From Bacteroidales bacterium Bact_11 (GTDB lineage: Bacteria > Bacteroidota > Bacteroidia > Bacteroidales > UBA932): a stretch of DNA of 38,696 nucleotides. Every line of letters starts with the position of its first letter. The first letter of the stretch is position 1. This document shows, piece after piece, positions 8,148-18,985 of this stretch. The translations under genes were made by a program, and so were the position numbers. Under the pieces are notes generated by a model. It did not search any database, was not told the origin of the DNA, and saw only the letters and a list, made by a program, of their open reading frames with translations. The DNA is taken from positions 1-38,696 of the forward strand of contig LUZC01000060.1 in assembly GCA_001603505.1 (NCBI GenBank). The letters are read 5' to 3'.

Positions 8148-9119
8148 ATGACGGTGGAAATACTATTGTTGCTTGCCGGACTGGTGCTGGTTCTCGTGGG
8201 AGCGGAGGCTATTGTCGACGGCGCGTCGGCGCTGGCGAGACGGTGGGGGATCAGTGAATTCGTAATCGGCCTGACGGTCGTAGCAATCGGGACATCGGCG
8301 CCGGAGATGGTAGTCAGTTTCATCTCGGCCATCGAGAAGAACTCCGACCTGGCCGTCGGCAACATCATCGGCTCCAATATCTTCAACACCGCGCTCATCC
8401 TTGGACTGTCGGCCATCATCGCGCCCGTGGCCATCACCCGCGGCAACCTGCGCCGCGACATCCCCGTCAATATCGGCATCACGGCCCTGCTCATTGTCCT
8501 CGGCCTCAAGAAAACCCTCTTCGGCATCGGCGAAAACGGCCTCAGCCGTATAGAAGGCATCGCCTTCCTGGCACTGTTCGCCTGGTATATGATTACCTCA
8601 TTCGTGCACGACAAGGAAAACAGGCCGGAGGCGGCAGATGAACCTGGAGATGCGGCCAAACCCCGGCCGCTCATTGTCGCGATCCTGTATGTCGTCGCCG
8701 GTATCCTGGGCCTCGTGTACGGCGGCCGCCTGTTCGTCGACCATGCACAGGTCATTGCGCAGATGGCAGGCCTGAGCGACAAATTCATCGCCATTACCGT
8801 GCTGGCGGCCGGCACCTCGCTGCCCGAACTGGCCACCAGCTGCATCGCAGCGGCCAAGGGCAAGGGCCAGCTGGCACTTGGCAATGTGCTTGGATCCAAT
8901 ACGTTCAACATCCTGCTGATTCTCGGCGGATCGGCCGTCATCAACCCGCTGTCGATGGACAACATCACATATATGGACTACACGGCCCTGTTTGTGTGCG
9001 CCCTGAGCCTCGTGCTCTTCTCCAGAACCGGGCTGCGGAACCGCATCGACCGCTTTGAGGGAGTGATCCTCGTGCTGATCCAGGCCATCTATTTTGCTTA
9101 CCTTTTCCTTCTCCATTAA
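8148..9119 (+). CDS. Ca2+/Na+ antiporter of the CaCA family (YrbG-like)
   Basis: A 323-residue integral membrane exchanger with the two inverted alpha-repeats that define the family: GTSAPE with VGNIIGSNIFN in the first half and GTSLPE with LGNVLGSNTFN in the second. These acidic and Asn-rich segments line the cation site. About ten hydrophobic segments are visible, split by a hydrophilic loop rich in Glu, Pro and Ala at roughly residues 158-174. The expected activity is exchange of a divalent cation, classically Ca2+, for Na+ across the inner membrane. The stop codon overlaps the ATG of mntP by one base (TAATG), tying it to manganese export, so an ion other than calcium is possible. An ATG eight bases upstream is out of frame and hits a stop at once. 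Confidence 0.92.
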   Translation: MTVEILLLLAGLVLVLVGAEAIVDGASALARRWGISEFVIGLTVVAIGTSAPEMVVSFISAIEKNSDLAVGNIIGSNIFNTALILGLSAIIAPVAITRGNLRRDIPVNIGITALLIVLGLKKTLFGIGENGLSRIEGIAFLALFAWYMITSFVHDKENRPEAADEPGDAAKPRPLIVAILYVVAGILGLVYGGRLFVDHAQVIAQMAGLSDKFIAITVLAAGTSLPELATSCIAAAKGKGQLALGNVLGSNTFNILLILGGSAVINPLSMDNITYMDYTALFVCALSLVLFSRTGLRNRIDRFEGVILVLIQAIYFAYLFLLH

Positions 9120-9676
9120 TGTCGTTCTGGGAAATATTACTGCTCGCCGTCGGCGTTTCGATGGACGCTTTTGCCGTTTCAATCGGCAAGGGCCTCTCCG
9201 CCAAGAAAGTGACGTGGAAAGAAGTGCTGTGCGTCGGACTCTGGTTCGGCGGTTTCCAGGCGCTGATGCCCGTGATCGGGTATTACCTCGGCTTCAGTTT
9301 CGCCGGCCTGGTGGAGAAAGTGGACCACTGGATCGCCTTCGGCCTGCTGCTGCTGATCGGAGCCAACATGATCCGGGAAGCCCTGCATGATGAAGAGAAA
9401 CCCGCCGACAGTTCGTTCGGCTTCCGGACGATGCTGATCCTGGCCATTGCGACCAGCATCGACGCTCTCGCGCTGGGTATCTCCTTCGCCTTCCTGGGAA
9501 CGCCGCTCTGGAGGTCGGTCGCGCTGATCGGCGTCACGACGTTCGCCTTCTCGGCCGTCGGCCTGCTCATCGGAAAGAAAGTGGGGAACCATTTCCACAA
9601 AGGCGCTCAGATCCTCGGGGGCGCCATTCTCATCGCCATCGGTGTCAAGATCCTGCTGGAGCACCTTTTCCTCTGA
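9119..9676 (+). CDS. mntP: manganese efflux pump MntP
   Basis: A 185-residue, six-helix membrane protein. Two internal repeats carry the family's conserved aspartates: VSMDAFAVSIGKG near the N-terminus and TSIDALALGISF in the second half. MntP exports Mn2+ from the cytoplasm and protects against manganese excess. Start and length match the family. It is translationally coupled to the upstream cation antiporter through a 1-nt overlap, so the two form a cation-efflux pair. I looked for the yybP-ykoY manganese riboswitch that controls mntP in other bacteria and saw no room for it, since the leader of the operon is short. The last 32 nt overlap the 3' end of the convergent SprT-like gene. Confidence 0.93.
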   Translation: MSFWEILLLAVGVSMDAFAVSIGKGLSAKKVTWKEVLCVGLWFGGFQALMPVIGYYLGFSFAGLVEKVDHWIAFGLLLLIGANMIREALHDEEKPADSSFGFRTMLILAIATSIDALALGISFAFLGTPLWRSVALIGVTTFAFSAVGLLIGKKVGNHFHKGAQILGGAILIAIGVKILLEHLFL

Positions 9677-10067
9677 CCGTCCGCGACAACTTGCCATTCC
9701 TGAAGCGGTAGGATACGGCAATGCCGCGTCCGTACTTTTCGTTGATTTCTTTCATTCTTGCGCGGAACATCCTCCCGTGGGCAGAGGTGTCATTCCATTG
9801 GTTCACCAGGATTTGGTAGTGGATCATCTCGTGAAGCAGGATGTCTTCCAATTCATTTTCCGGAAGGTCGAACCGCGTGCTGATGCGAATGCGGAAATCG
9901 TAGTATTCCACTCCGCGGAACAACTTGCGGCGTTTCTTGTACGTGCACGCGCCCAGGCTGCGCGTGGCATGGCCCAGCTTCAGCGGTACGGGCGGCAGCT
10001 GTCCCCCGAAAAAGACTTCGTTAAACGATTCAAAACGGCTCTGCAGGAATGGAAGCGTAGCAATCAT
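9645..10067 (-). CDS. SprT-like zinc-binding domain protein
   Basis: A 140-residue protein with the SprT-like fold. The zinc-peptidase motif HEMIH is at 79-83 and a further histidine follows at 97 (SAHG), giving the expected three ligands plus catalytic Glu80. The N-terminus (FNEVFFGGQLPPVPLKL) is the conserved start of Bacteroidota SprT-like proteins, which fixes the ATG at 10067. The broader SprT/Spartan family includes DNA-protein crosslink proteases, but the substrate of the small bacterial form is unknown. The C-terminal tail is basic. It overlaps mntP by 32 nt at the 3' ends and is divergent from glpK. The -7 box ends only 4 nt before the ATG, so the transcript may be leaderless. Confidence 0.88.
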   Translation of the reverse strand: MIATLPFLQSRFESFNEVFFGGQLPPVPLKLGHATRSLGACTYKKRRKLFRGVEYYDFRIRISTRFDLPENELEDILLHEMIHYQILVNQWNDTSAHGRMFRARMKEINEKYGRGIAVSYRFRNGKLSRTVRGKGAPAGS

Positions 10068-10071
10068 CGTC

Positions 10072-10103
10072 CAAAAATACGAATTTTTGGGCCTTCGGGG
10101 CAA
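10072..10103 (-). promoter_or_regulatory. promoter of the SprT-like gene
   Basis: On the minus strand the -7 box TATTTTTG occupies 10079-10072, with TTG at 10103-10101 as a -33 candidate (21-bp spacer). Only four bases separate the box from the ATG at 10067, so transcription would start at or next to the start codon. Confidence 0.6.
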
Positions 10104-10117
10104 TTTTTCTAAATTTG
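10086..10117 (+). promoter_or_regulatory. promoter of glpK
   Basis: TTTG at 10086-10089 and TAAATTTG at 10110-10117 with a 20-bp spacer form a full Bacteroidota promoter, 16 nt upstream of the glpK ATG at 10134. It interleaves with the divergent promoter of the SprT-like gene. Confidence 0.7.
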
Positions 10118-10133
10118 TAGAAAACATCGCTCC

Positions 10134-11607
<1,474 letters not shown>

Positions 11608-11630
<23 letters not shown>

Positions 11631-13275
11631 AGGCGCGGAGAAGGGAAGTGGCCGGGACTTCCTTGTCGTCGACCGGCGTAAAATAGTGGATGAATTTCAA
11701 CAGGCGGTGCGCCTCGCTGTATTCCGGACAGTTTTTGGGAATGGTACGCAGAATCAGCTCCGCATGTGCCCTGAGCACGGCGAATTCGACCAGATAGGCC
11801 GAATTGAACATCACGTCGGCATTCTCCTGATACGGATAAATCCACTGTTCTTCGGCACGACGCACGTTGGGCCACTGATTGATGGTCTCACGGGCCGAAA
11901 AGGCGCCCTTGTTGTAGTCGCGGATAATGCGGCGCAACAGGCGGTTGTCGCTGGTCGGCACCCAGTTGTGGTCGTCGAGCGAGATGCTGGTGAGCGTAGA
12001 GATGAATATCTTGAAGGTATTCTCGGCGGGCACTTGGGGTATCAACTGCGGATTAAGCGCATGAATACCCTCGATGAGCAGCACGCGGCCCGGTGCCATC
12101 TGCAGGTGCTTGCCGTTGTATTCGCGCCGGCCAGTCACAAAGTTGAACTCCGGAACGTCCACCACTTCGCCTTTCAATAGCTTCAGCACGTCCTGCTCCA
12201 GCGCCCGATGGTCCACGGTCTCGAAATTGTCGAAGTCGAAGCTGCCATCGGGCAGTTTCGGGGTATCGATGCGATTCACGAAGTAGTCGTCGGTCGAAAA
12301 GGAGATAGGCCACAGTCCGCAGGCTTTCAGCTGTACGCTGAGCCGTCGTGTCACCGTGGTCTTGCCACTACTCGACGGACCGGTGATCAGGACGATGCGT
12401 ACCGGATGCTCCGGGTCGTTGTATCGCCGCTCGATTTCCTCAGCCATCTGCACCAGCTTCTTCTCCTGAAGCGCTTCCGAAATCTGGATCAGATCGGCCG
12501 CACCGCCGTTCAGGCAGGCACGGTTCACGTCACCCGCGTTCCGCAGGTTCATGATCTTATTCCATTTGAAATCTTCCGTAAAGACTTCGAATGTCTTGGG
12601 CTGGTCTACGTAAGGTGCCAGTTGATTCGGATTGTAGCGGTCGGGGACGCGCAGCAGGATACCGCCATGATAAAGCACGATGTCCCAGACCTTTATATAA
12701 CCCGCCGAAGGGAGGAGACGACCGTAGTAGTAATCCACCGTATCCCCCAGCATATAGTAGTCCACATAGGGTTGTCCGCTGGTTTCCAGCAAGGCGACTT
12801 TGTCTTCATACCCCTGCTCGCGGAAAATATCGATTGCCTCTTCCAGCCGCACCTCACGCCTGTGGAAGGGCATGTTTTCATCGATGATCGCCTGCATCCG
12901 TTGCTTGATCTTCCGCACGTCCGATTCGGTGACCTCGCTGTCGTCGGGCTTGTGGAGCTCGCAAAAATAGCCGTTTGAGATGGGATGCTTGATATTGATG
13001 TTCGCCTGCGGCCAGATATCCTGCGTGGCCTTGCAAAGCAGGAACGAGAGTGAACGGCAGTAAACGCGCCGGGCGCTGGCGTCGCGCAGGTCAAGGAATT
13101 CGATGTCGCGGTTGTTGTAGACGCGGAAGCGAAGCCCCTGCGATACGTTGTTCACCTTGGCCGATACGATGTCGAACGGACGTTCAAATTCGAATTCGGG
13201 GAGCATTTCCTCAAGCGTCGTGCCTTCATTGAAGTGCTTGGACGTGTGCGTGTTCTTGCAGTAAATCTTGAGCAT
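11608..13275 (-). CDS. nucleoside kinase with ThrRS-like N-terminal domains (uridine kinase family)
   Basis: A 555-residue fusion. The C-terminal half is a phosphoribulokinase/uridine kinase P-loop domain: Walker [10 protein letters not shown] at 299-307, FSTDDYF soon after, and [11 protein letters not shown] as the second conserved strand. The N-terminal half resembles the TGS and second additional domains of threonyl-tRNA synthetase, including [12 protein letters not shown] at about 97-108. This domain combination is a known family in Bacteroidota and Firmicutes, annotated as nucleoside kinase; uridine or cytidine phosphorylation is the likely reaction and the role of the ThrRS-like part is not settled. 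It starts 3 nt after the stop of the upstream hydrolase, third in the exporter-hydrolase-kinase unit, and its TAG overlaps the end of glpK by 23 nt. Confidence 0.88.
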
Positions 13276-13278
13276 GGA

Positions 13279-14199
13279 CTAGCGGTTTTGTTCGATGAAT
13301 TGTAGGAGGTCCCGCCACACCTGGGCACGGTCGGTTTCATTGTGAATCTCGTGGCGCATGCCGGGATAGACCTTGACTTTCACGTTGCGGTACCCGACAT
13401 GGGAGAGCAACTGAACGGCCTGCCGGAACTGCTTGTCGCTGCCACGGCAGGGATCGAGTTCGCCCGAAATGAACAGGATTGGCAAATCGGGGCGCTTTAC
13501 GGCCCAGCCCTTGCGTGCGTAGCAGTCCTGCATCAGGCCCATCAGGTTGTAGAAGCCGTTGGCGGTGAATACATACTGGCAGAGCGGATCGGCGTGGTAG
13601 GCTTTGAGGGTATCGGGATCGGAACAGACCCAGGCGGCAGGCCATCCTTCTCCCGCAAACGGCTTGTTGTAGGCGCCGAAGGACATCTTCTGGAGAAGTT
13701 CCGGGCGATAGTGCCAGCCGCGCGTCTTACCGAAAAACGCCGCGATCGCCTTCCCTGCGCCTTTGGCGGGATTGTCGACCGGGCATCCGCAGACGACGAG
13801 CGCATCGATCAGGTCGTCATAACGTTTGGCGAACGAGCGGACGGCCATCGAACCCATGCTGTGGCCGAACAGCATCAGTTTGCATTCCGGATACCGGGGA
13901 CGGATCCATTCATTGACCCCCCGGATATCCTCGACCAGGGCATTCCAGCCTCCGTCGTACAGATAGCCCAGGTCCTCGGGGTCCTTGATGGAAGCGCCGT
14001 GCCCGCGCAAGTCATGGATGACGCAGAGATATCCGTTTTCAGAAAGATATTCCATCAGGGGCACGTACCGCTCTTTGTGTTCGCACATGCCGTGTACCAT
14101 CTGTACGATTGCCTTGGGTTCGCCCTCGGGCAACGACATCAGCCCGGCGAGAATCACCCCGTCGGCCGAGGCATCGAGAGAAAATGATTGGATCGACAT
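13279..14199 (-). CDS. alpha/beta hydrolase, monoacylglycerol lipase-like (serine aminopeptidase S33 family)
   Basis: A 306-residue cytosolic alpha/beta hydrolase. The oxyanion HGMCEH is at about 36-41, DLRGHG at about 63-68, and the nucleophile elbow GHSMG at 112-116 with Ser114. The acid is probably Asp249 in SGELDP, and the base His283 in YPGMRHE. This arrangement, with HGM and DLRGHG, is characteristic of monoacylglycerol lipase/lysophospholipase-type enzymes, so a lipid ester is a plausible substrate; the family is broad and this is not proven. No signal peptide. It lies 11 nt downstream of the exporter gene and 3 nt upstream of the nucleoside kinase gene, which suggests co-transcription. 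Confidence 0.9.
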   Translation of the reverse strand: MSIQSFSLDASADGVILAGLMSLPEGEPKAIVQMVHGMCEHKERYVPLMEYLSENGYLCVIHDLRGHGASIKDPEDLGYLYDGGWNALVEDIRGVNEWIRPRYPECKLMLFGHSMGSMAVRSFAKRYDDLIDALVVCGCPVDNPAKGAGKAIAAFFGKTRGWHYRPELLQKMSFGAYNKPFAGEGWPAAWVCSDPDTLKAYHADPLCQYVFTANGFYNLMGLMQDCYARKGWAVKRPDLPILFISGELDPCRGSDKQFRQAVQLLSHVGYRNVKVKVYPGMRHEIHNETDRAQVWRDLLQFIEQNR

Positions 14200-14210
14200 A
14201 TATACCGATA

Positions 14211-15464
14211 TTACTTTGATAATTTACGAAACAGGCTGGCCGGGAGTTCGCTGATCAGGATGATGCCCAGGACGATGGCAATGGTTACCTTGATGGCCAT
14301 GAAACCACTGCCGAGCGCCAGCCGCAGTTGGTCGGACACTACGTAATAGGTAGTCCAGAACACACCCGCACCCGGCACAAGCGGGAAGATTCCGCAAAGG
14401 AGGAACACGATGGCCGGGCAGCGGTCCCATACGGAGAAACAACGCGCCGATAACGTCACGAGCATTGTCGCAAACACCGTGGCCGCAGGCGCCGAAAAAG
14501 CCGCATAACGCACCAGGATCATGTAGAGGATCCAGCCCAGCGTGCCGCTGATTCCGCAGAGCACATAATACTTACGCGGAACGCCGAACAGGACGGCGAA
14601 TGCGGCAGTCCCGATGAATGCGGAAATAATCTGTACCCACATCTGTGCGGTGAAAGCATCGACGGTCATTCCCTGCAGCACAATCATGGAGCCGGAAATC
14701 AAACTGTCGCAAACGAAAGCCAGTGCCACGCCGGCGGCAATGCAGAAAAACACCAGCAATGCATCCAGTAAGCGGGTTGCGCCGGCAATATAGTCTTCAT
14801 TGGCCAAATCGCGTACGCCGTTGACGAACGGCACTCCCGGAATCAGAGGGATGATGGCGCCGATGATCATGTTGGGCAGGCTATGTCCGAATCCGGCATA
14901 TTTGAAAAGGATGCAGAGAGACGTGACGAAAAATCCTCCGACAATGTTGCCCACGATTTTCGACATGTGGGGCGCCGTGACAAACAACACAAGAATCCAC
15001 AAGAGTATGCCGCAGATGAACGATGCGGCACAATCGAGCAGACCGCCGCCGAATACGATGCAGAAACCGGCACTGCCCAACGCGGAGGCAAGGATCTGTT
15101 CCCAGCGGGGGTGAGGTTTCATGTTGCGGATCTCCTCGAGTCGGACCCGGGCCTGCTCGATGGAATACTTGCCGGCAACGATATCGCGCGAAAGCTGGTT
15201 GACTGCCACCACCTTGTCGAGTTGCGTTCCCTTGAAGGGTATGAACTCCACGTTCGCATATTTGTTGAAGCTGCTGGTGGTGAAAATGCCGTTGCTCAGG
15301 ACGAAGAAACTCTTGGAATCTACACCGTAGTACGACGCGATGCGTTCCATGGTTTCCTCGACACGAGATATTTCAGCCCCGTTTTCGAGCAGGATGTGAC
15401 CCGCTTCGGAAGCGATGGCCAATGCTTCTGCGTGCTGCTGTCCGTCGGAAAGATTTTGTTCCAT
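14211..15464 (-). CDS. ThrE-family threonine/serine exporter
   Basis: A 417-residue protein in which the two halves of the ThrE family are fused. The N-terminal cytosolic region (about 1-125) contains the conserved NGAEISRVEETMERI segment; a first membrane block includes IIPLIPGVPFVNGVRDL and a second membrane block follows with LCGIFPLVPGAGVF. The two LVPG/LIPG motifs mark the two related transport domains. The family exports threonine and serine by proton-motive force; the substrate here is inferred. I place the start at 15464 because a -7 box lies just upstream at 15476-15469; an in-frame ATG at 15488 would fall upstream of that promoter. Start and box are only four bases apart, so the message is probably leaderless. 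First gene of a three-gene unit. Confidence 0.88.
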   Translation of the reverse strand: MEQNLSDGQQHAEALAIASEAGHILLENGAEISRVEETMERIASYYGVDSKSFFVLSNGIFTTSSFNKYANVEFIPFKGTQLDKVVAVNQLSRDIVAGKYSIEQARVRLEEIRNMKPHPRWEQILASALGSAGFCIVFGGGLLDCAASFICGILLWILVLFVTAPHMSKIVGNIVGGFFVTSLCILFKYAGFGHSLPNMIIGAIIPLIPGVPFVNGVRDLANEDYIAGATRLLDALLVFFCIAAGVALAFVCDSLISGSMIVLQGMTVDAFTAQMWVQIISAFIGTAAFAVLFGVPRKYYVLCGISGTLGWILYMILVRYAAFSAPAATVFATMLVTLSARCFSVWDRCPAIVFLLCGIFPLVPGAGVFWTTYYVVSDQLRLALGSGFMAIKVTIAIVLGIILISELPASLFRKLSK

Positions 15465-15468
15465 AGTG

Positions 15469-15496
15469 CAAAGATAATCTATTTTCATTATCTTTG
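15469..15496. promoter_or_regulatory. symmetrical bidirectional promoter (ThrE-like / M16 peptidase)
   Basis: CAAAGATAAT (15469-15478) and ATTATCTTTG (15487-15496) form a perfect 10-bp inverted repeat with an 8-bp spacer. Each arm contains a -7 box TATCTTTG: one reads left toward the exporter (15476-15469), the other right toward the M16 peptidase (15489-15496). No canonical -33 TTG is seen at the normal distance for either. Confidence 0.7.
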
Positions 15497-15523
15497 AGGC
15501 TCGAAAGAAAACTCAATTTCCAA

Positions 15524-18337
15524 ATGAAAAGAATCGTTTCTATCGTGGCAGTCATGGCTTTCAGCCTTGGCTCGCTGGTTTCTGCACAGCAGATGCCCCC
15601 GATTCCCGTTGACCCCAACGTCAGGATCGGCCAACTCGAAAACGGATTGACCTACTACATCCGGCACAATGAAGAGCCGAAGGGGCAGGCCAATTTTTAC
15701 ATCGCCCAGAAAGTGGGTTCCATCCTTGAAGACGAAGAGCAGCGCGGTCTTGCGCATTTCCTCGAGCATATGTGTTTCAACGGTACTGAACATTTCCCCG
15801 GCAACGGCGTGGTGAAGTACTGTGAGTCGATCGGCGTGAAATTCGGCGCCGACCTGAACGCCTACACCAGCATCGACGAGACCGTCTACAACATTGACAA
15901 CGTCCCCGTGGCCAAGGTGCCCTCGGCCGTCGATTCCTGCCTCTGGATCCTGCACGACTGGGCCGACGGCCTGCTGCTGACCGATGAGGACATCGACGGT
16001 GAGCGCGGCGTCATCCACGAGGAATGGCGCAGCCGCCAGAACGCCCAGATGCGCATGTACGAGCAGTTCCTGCCCATTATCTATCCGGGCAACAAATACG
16101 CGGAACGCCTGCCGATCGGCCTGATGGAGGTGGTGGACAACTTCCCTTACAAGGTGCTGCGCGACTACTATGAGAAATGGTATCGCCCCGACCAGCAGGG
16201 CATCGTGGTGGTCGGCGACATCGACGTGGATGAGGTGGAAGGCAAGATCAAAGACATCTTCGGTCCTATCCAGATGCCTGAAAACCCCTCAGAGCGTTAC
16301 TATGTACAGGTCGAGGACAACGATGATACCATCGTCAGCCTGGTCAAGGACAAGGAGAACCCGACGGCCATCACGTTCCTGATGTGGAAGCACGACGCCT
16401 ATCCCGACGCCATGAAGGGCGACATGAACTATCTCATTTACAAATATGTCCTGGGCATGGCCGACATGATGCTCAACGAGCGCTTGCGGGACATGACCAA
16501 ACTGCCCGAACCTCCGTTTATGATGGCGCAGTTCTCCAGCGACGACGACTTTTTCCTCTCCAAGACCAAGAAGTGCTACTTCGGTTATATGGCCTGCGAC
16601 GAGAACAAATTGGAAAACGCGACGGCAACCCTCTGGCGCGAGATCCTGCGTGCCAAACGGGGTGGCTTCACCGCCAGCGAATATGAGCGTGCCCGCAGCG
16701 AATATATGAGCCAGGTGGAATCCGAATACAACGCCCGCGAGAAGAAGAGCAGCGCTTCTTACTGCAAGGAGTATGTACGCAACTTCATCGACCACGAGCC
16801 GATTATGGGCATCGAGAACCAGTTCACACTCTCCCAGCAGCTCTGCCCCAACATCCCTGTCGAAGTCGTCAACCAGATCTTCGGCAATTTAGTGGAAGAA
16901 GGGAAGAACCTCGTGGTGGTCGGCATGCTTCCCGACAAGGAAGGCGTGACCTATCCCACGGAAGAGGAAATGAAGAAGATGCTCGCCGATGTAGCAGCCG
17001 AGACCATCGAGCCGTTCCAGGAGGAAATCTCCAACGAGCCACTGATCGCCCAGCTGCCGAAGCCTGGCAAGATCAAGAAGACGGAGACCGCTCCCTTCGG
17101 TTTCGCCAAGTACATCCTTTCCAACGGCGCCACCGTGTATGTGAAGCCGACCGATTTCAACAAGGACCAGATCATCATGCGCGCCTACAGTGACGGCGGC
17201 ACCTCGCTCTATCCGGAAAGCGAAGCGATCAACCTGAAGAATATCGGCGTATTCACCGAGGGCGGCGTGGGCAACTTCAGTACCACGGCCCTGAACAAGG
17301 CGCTCGCCGGCAAGCAGGCCGGAGCCACTCCGTTCATCCGCCTGTATGAAGAAGGTGTCAGCGCCGCCAGCACGCCGAAGGACCTGGAGACGATGATGCA
17401 GCTCGTATACCTCCGCTTCACAGCACCCCGCACGGATGACGATGCGTTCGCTTCTTGGAAGAACCGGACCTATGCCCAGCTCGTCAACCAGGAGGCACAG
17501 CCGATGACCGCTTTCCAGGATACCCTCTACAAGGTCATCTACAACAACAATCCCCGCCAGACCATGACCAAGGCGGCCGACCTCGACAAGGTCGATTACC
17601 ATCGCATCATGGAAATCGCGAAGGAGCGTTTCGCCAACGCGGCCGATTTCACCTTCATCTTCGCCGGCGCTTTCACTATCGACGAGATCCGCCCGCTGAT
17701 CGAGCAGTACATCGCTTCGCTGCCCGGCCAGGGAAAGAAGGAAAAGGCTGTGGAGGTGATGAATTTCGCCACCGGACAGAATGAAGTGGTGTTCGGTAAG
17801 AAGATGGAAGTCCCGATGGCCGTGGTGCTCTACCTCGAATCCGGCATGGGCACGTATGACATGAAGAACTACTTGACGATGGAAATCGCTCACCAGATAC
17901 TCAACATTGTCTATACCGAGGAGATCCGTGAGAAGGAAGGCGGCACCTATGGCGTGAGTACCAACGGTGGTTACAATGTACAGCCGAAGACCACCGAAGA
18001 GTTCCTCCAGATCGTCTATCAGACCAGCCCTGAGGATTACGAGCGCCTGAACAAGCGCATCGAGGAGCTGCTCGCCGACTTTGCACAGAACGGCCCTTCC
18101 GACGCCAATCTCCAGAAGGTCAAGGACTACATGCACAAGACTCACCAAGAAAACCTGCGCGAGAATTACTTCTGGGCCAACACGCTCAAGGATTATCTGC
18201 AGTATGATGTCGACGGCATCACCGGCTACGACGAAATCCTCGATTCCATCACGGCCGACGACGTGCGCGCCGCCATCGAGCATATGCTGAAGCAGGGCAA
18301 CCAGTCCAAGGTCGTGATGTATGGCATTACCGAATAA
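15524..18337 (+). CDS. M16 family zinc metallopeptidase (pitrilysin/insulinase type), periplasmic
   Basis: A 937-residue protein with a Sec signal peptide (ending near SLVSAQ) and two M16 halves. The first half holds the inverted zinc motif HFLEH at 78-82, with a third ligand Glu expected near residue 160 (DIDGERGVI); the second, C-terminal half keeps the fold, with the conserved EIREKEGGTYGVSTNGGY region that completes the active-site chamber. This is the full-length periplasmic form common in Bacteroidota, thought to degrade peptides. The ATG at 15524 gives the signal peptide; upstream in-frame codons lie in the promoter. It ends with two consecutive TAA codons, and upp follows 18 nt later. 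Expression from the bidirectional promoter at 15469-15496 leaves a leader of about 20 nt. Confidence 0.93.
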   Translation: MKRIVSIVAVMAFSLGSLVSAQQMPPIPVDPNVRIGQLENGLTYYIRHNEEPKGQANFYIAQKVGSILEDEEQRGLAHFLEHMCFNGTEHFPGNGVVKYCESIGVKFGADLNAYTSIDETVYNIDNVPVAKVPSAVDSCLWILHDWADGLLLTDEDIDGERGVIHEEWRSRQNAQMRMYEQFLPIIYPGNKYAERLPIGLMEVVDNFPYKVLRDYYEKWYRPDQQGIVVVGDIDVDEVEGKIKDIFGPIQMPENPSERYYVQVEDNDDTIVSLVKDKENPTAITFLMWKHDAYPDAMKGDMNYLIYKYVLGMADMMLNERLRDMTKLPEPPFMMAQFSSDDDFFLSKTKKCYFGYMACDENKLENATATLWREILRAKRGGFTASEYERARSEYMSQVESEYNAREKKSSASYCKEYVRNFIDHEPIMGIENQFTLSQQLCPNIPVEVVNQIFGNLVEEGKNLVVVGMLPDKEGVTYPTEEEMKKMLADVAAETIEPFQEEISNEPLIAQLPKPGKIKKTETAPFGFAKYILSNGATVYVKPTDFNKDQIIMRAYSDGGTSLYPESEAINLKNIGVFTEGGVGNFSTTALNKALAGKQAGATPFIRLYEEGVSAASTPKDLETMMQLVYLRFTAPRTDDDAFASWKNRTYAQLVNQEAQPMTAFQDTLYKVIYNNNPRQTMTKAADLDKVDYHRIMEIAKERFANAADFTFIFAGAFTIDEIRPLIEQYIASLPGQGKKEKAVEVMNFATGQNEVVFGKKMEVPMAVVLYLESGMGTYDMKNYLTMEIAHQILNIVYTEEIREKEGGTYGVSTNGGYNVQPKTTEEFLQIVYQTSPEDYERLNKRIEELLADFAQNGPSDANLQKVKDYMHKTHQENLRENYFWANTLKDYLQYDVDGITGYDEILDSITADDVRAAIEHMLKQGNQSKVVMYGITE

Positions 18338-18355
18338 TAACGCTAGACCAATCCT

Positions 18356-18985
18356 ATGAGCCAGCTGCACATCATCGACCATCCCATGATCCAGCACAAG
18401 CTGAGCATCATGCGCGACATCCACACCGGGTCGAAAGACTTCCGGGAACTCCTCAAGGAAATCTCCCTGTTGATGGGCTACGAAGTAACTCGCGACCTTC
18501 CGCTCGAACCCGTCGAAATCGAAACGCCGATGCGCAAGATGACCGCCCGTGTCATTTCCGGCAAGAAACTGGCCATCGTCCCGATCCTGCGTGCAGGACT
18601 CGGGATGGTGGAGGGACTGCTGACACTGCTGCCCGTCGCCAAGGTGGGCCACATCGGTCTCTACCGCGACGAGGTCACACACAAGCCCGTGTCGTACTAC
18701 TGCAAGATGCCGTTCGATATCGACCAGCGACTGGTCATCGTAACCGATCCGATGCTCGCCACAGGCGGCAGCGCATCCGACGCCCTGACGATGCTCAAGA
18801 ACCTGGGCTGCCAGCATCTTCGCCTGATGTGCCTCGTGGCTGCGCCTGAGGGCGTGAAGAAACTGCAAAAGGATCATCCCGACGTGGACATCTACACCGC
18901 GGCCCTCGACGAGGAGCTCAACAGCGATGCCTACATTCTTCCGGGACTCGGCGACGCAGGCGACCGTATTTTCGGCACGAAATGA
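18356..18985 (+). CDS. upp: uracil phosphoribosyltransferase
   Basis: Salvages uracil to UMP with PRPP. The 209-residue protein shows all family landmarks: LRAGLGM for binding the uracil/PRPP site, YRDE, the PRPP loop [12 protein letters not shown], and the C-terminal [16 protein letters not shown] that closes the active site. Length is typical. It begins 18 nt after the M16 peptidase and its stop overlaps the start of the PrsW-like gene by four bases (ATGA), so all three are probably on one transcript. A nucleoside kinase gene lies nearby on the other strand, but not in the same operon. Confidence 0.96.
   Translation: MSQLHIIDHPMIQHKLSIMRDIHTGSKDFRELLKEISLLMGYEVTRDLPLEPVEIETPMRKMTARVISGKKLAIVPILRAGLGMVEGLLTLLPVAKVGHIGLYRDEVTHKPVSYYCKMPFDIDQRLVIVTDPMLATGGSASDALTMLKNLGCQHLRLMCLVAAPEGVKKLQKDHPDVDIYTAALDEELNSDAYILPGLGDAGDRIFGTK

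Noticed and set aside
9040-9130. Possible yybP-ykoY manganese riboswitch upstream of mntP.
   Set aside because: mntP overlaps the preceding antiporter gene by one base and the operon leader is only about 20 nt, leaving no room for a structured leader.
15465-15488. Alternative upstream start for the ThrE-like gene at 15488.
   Set aside because: It lies upstream of the -7 box at 15476-15469, so a transcript from that promoter would not include it.
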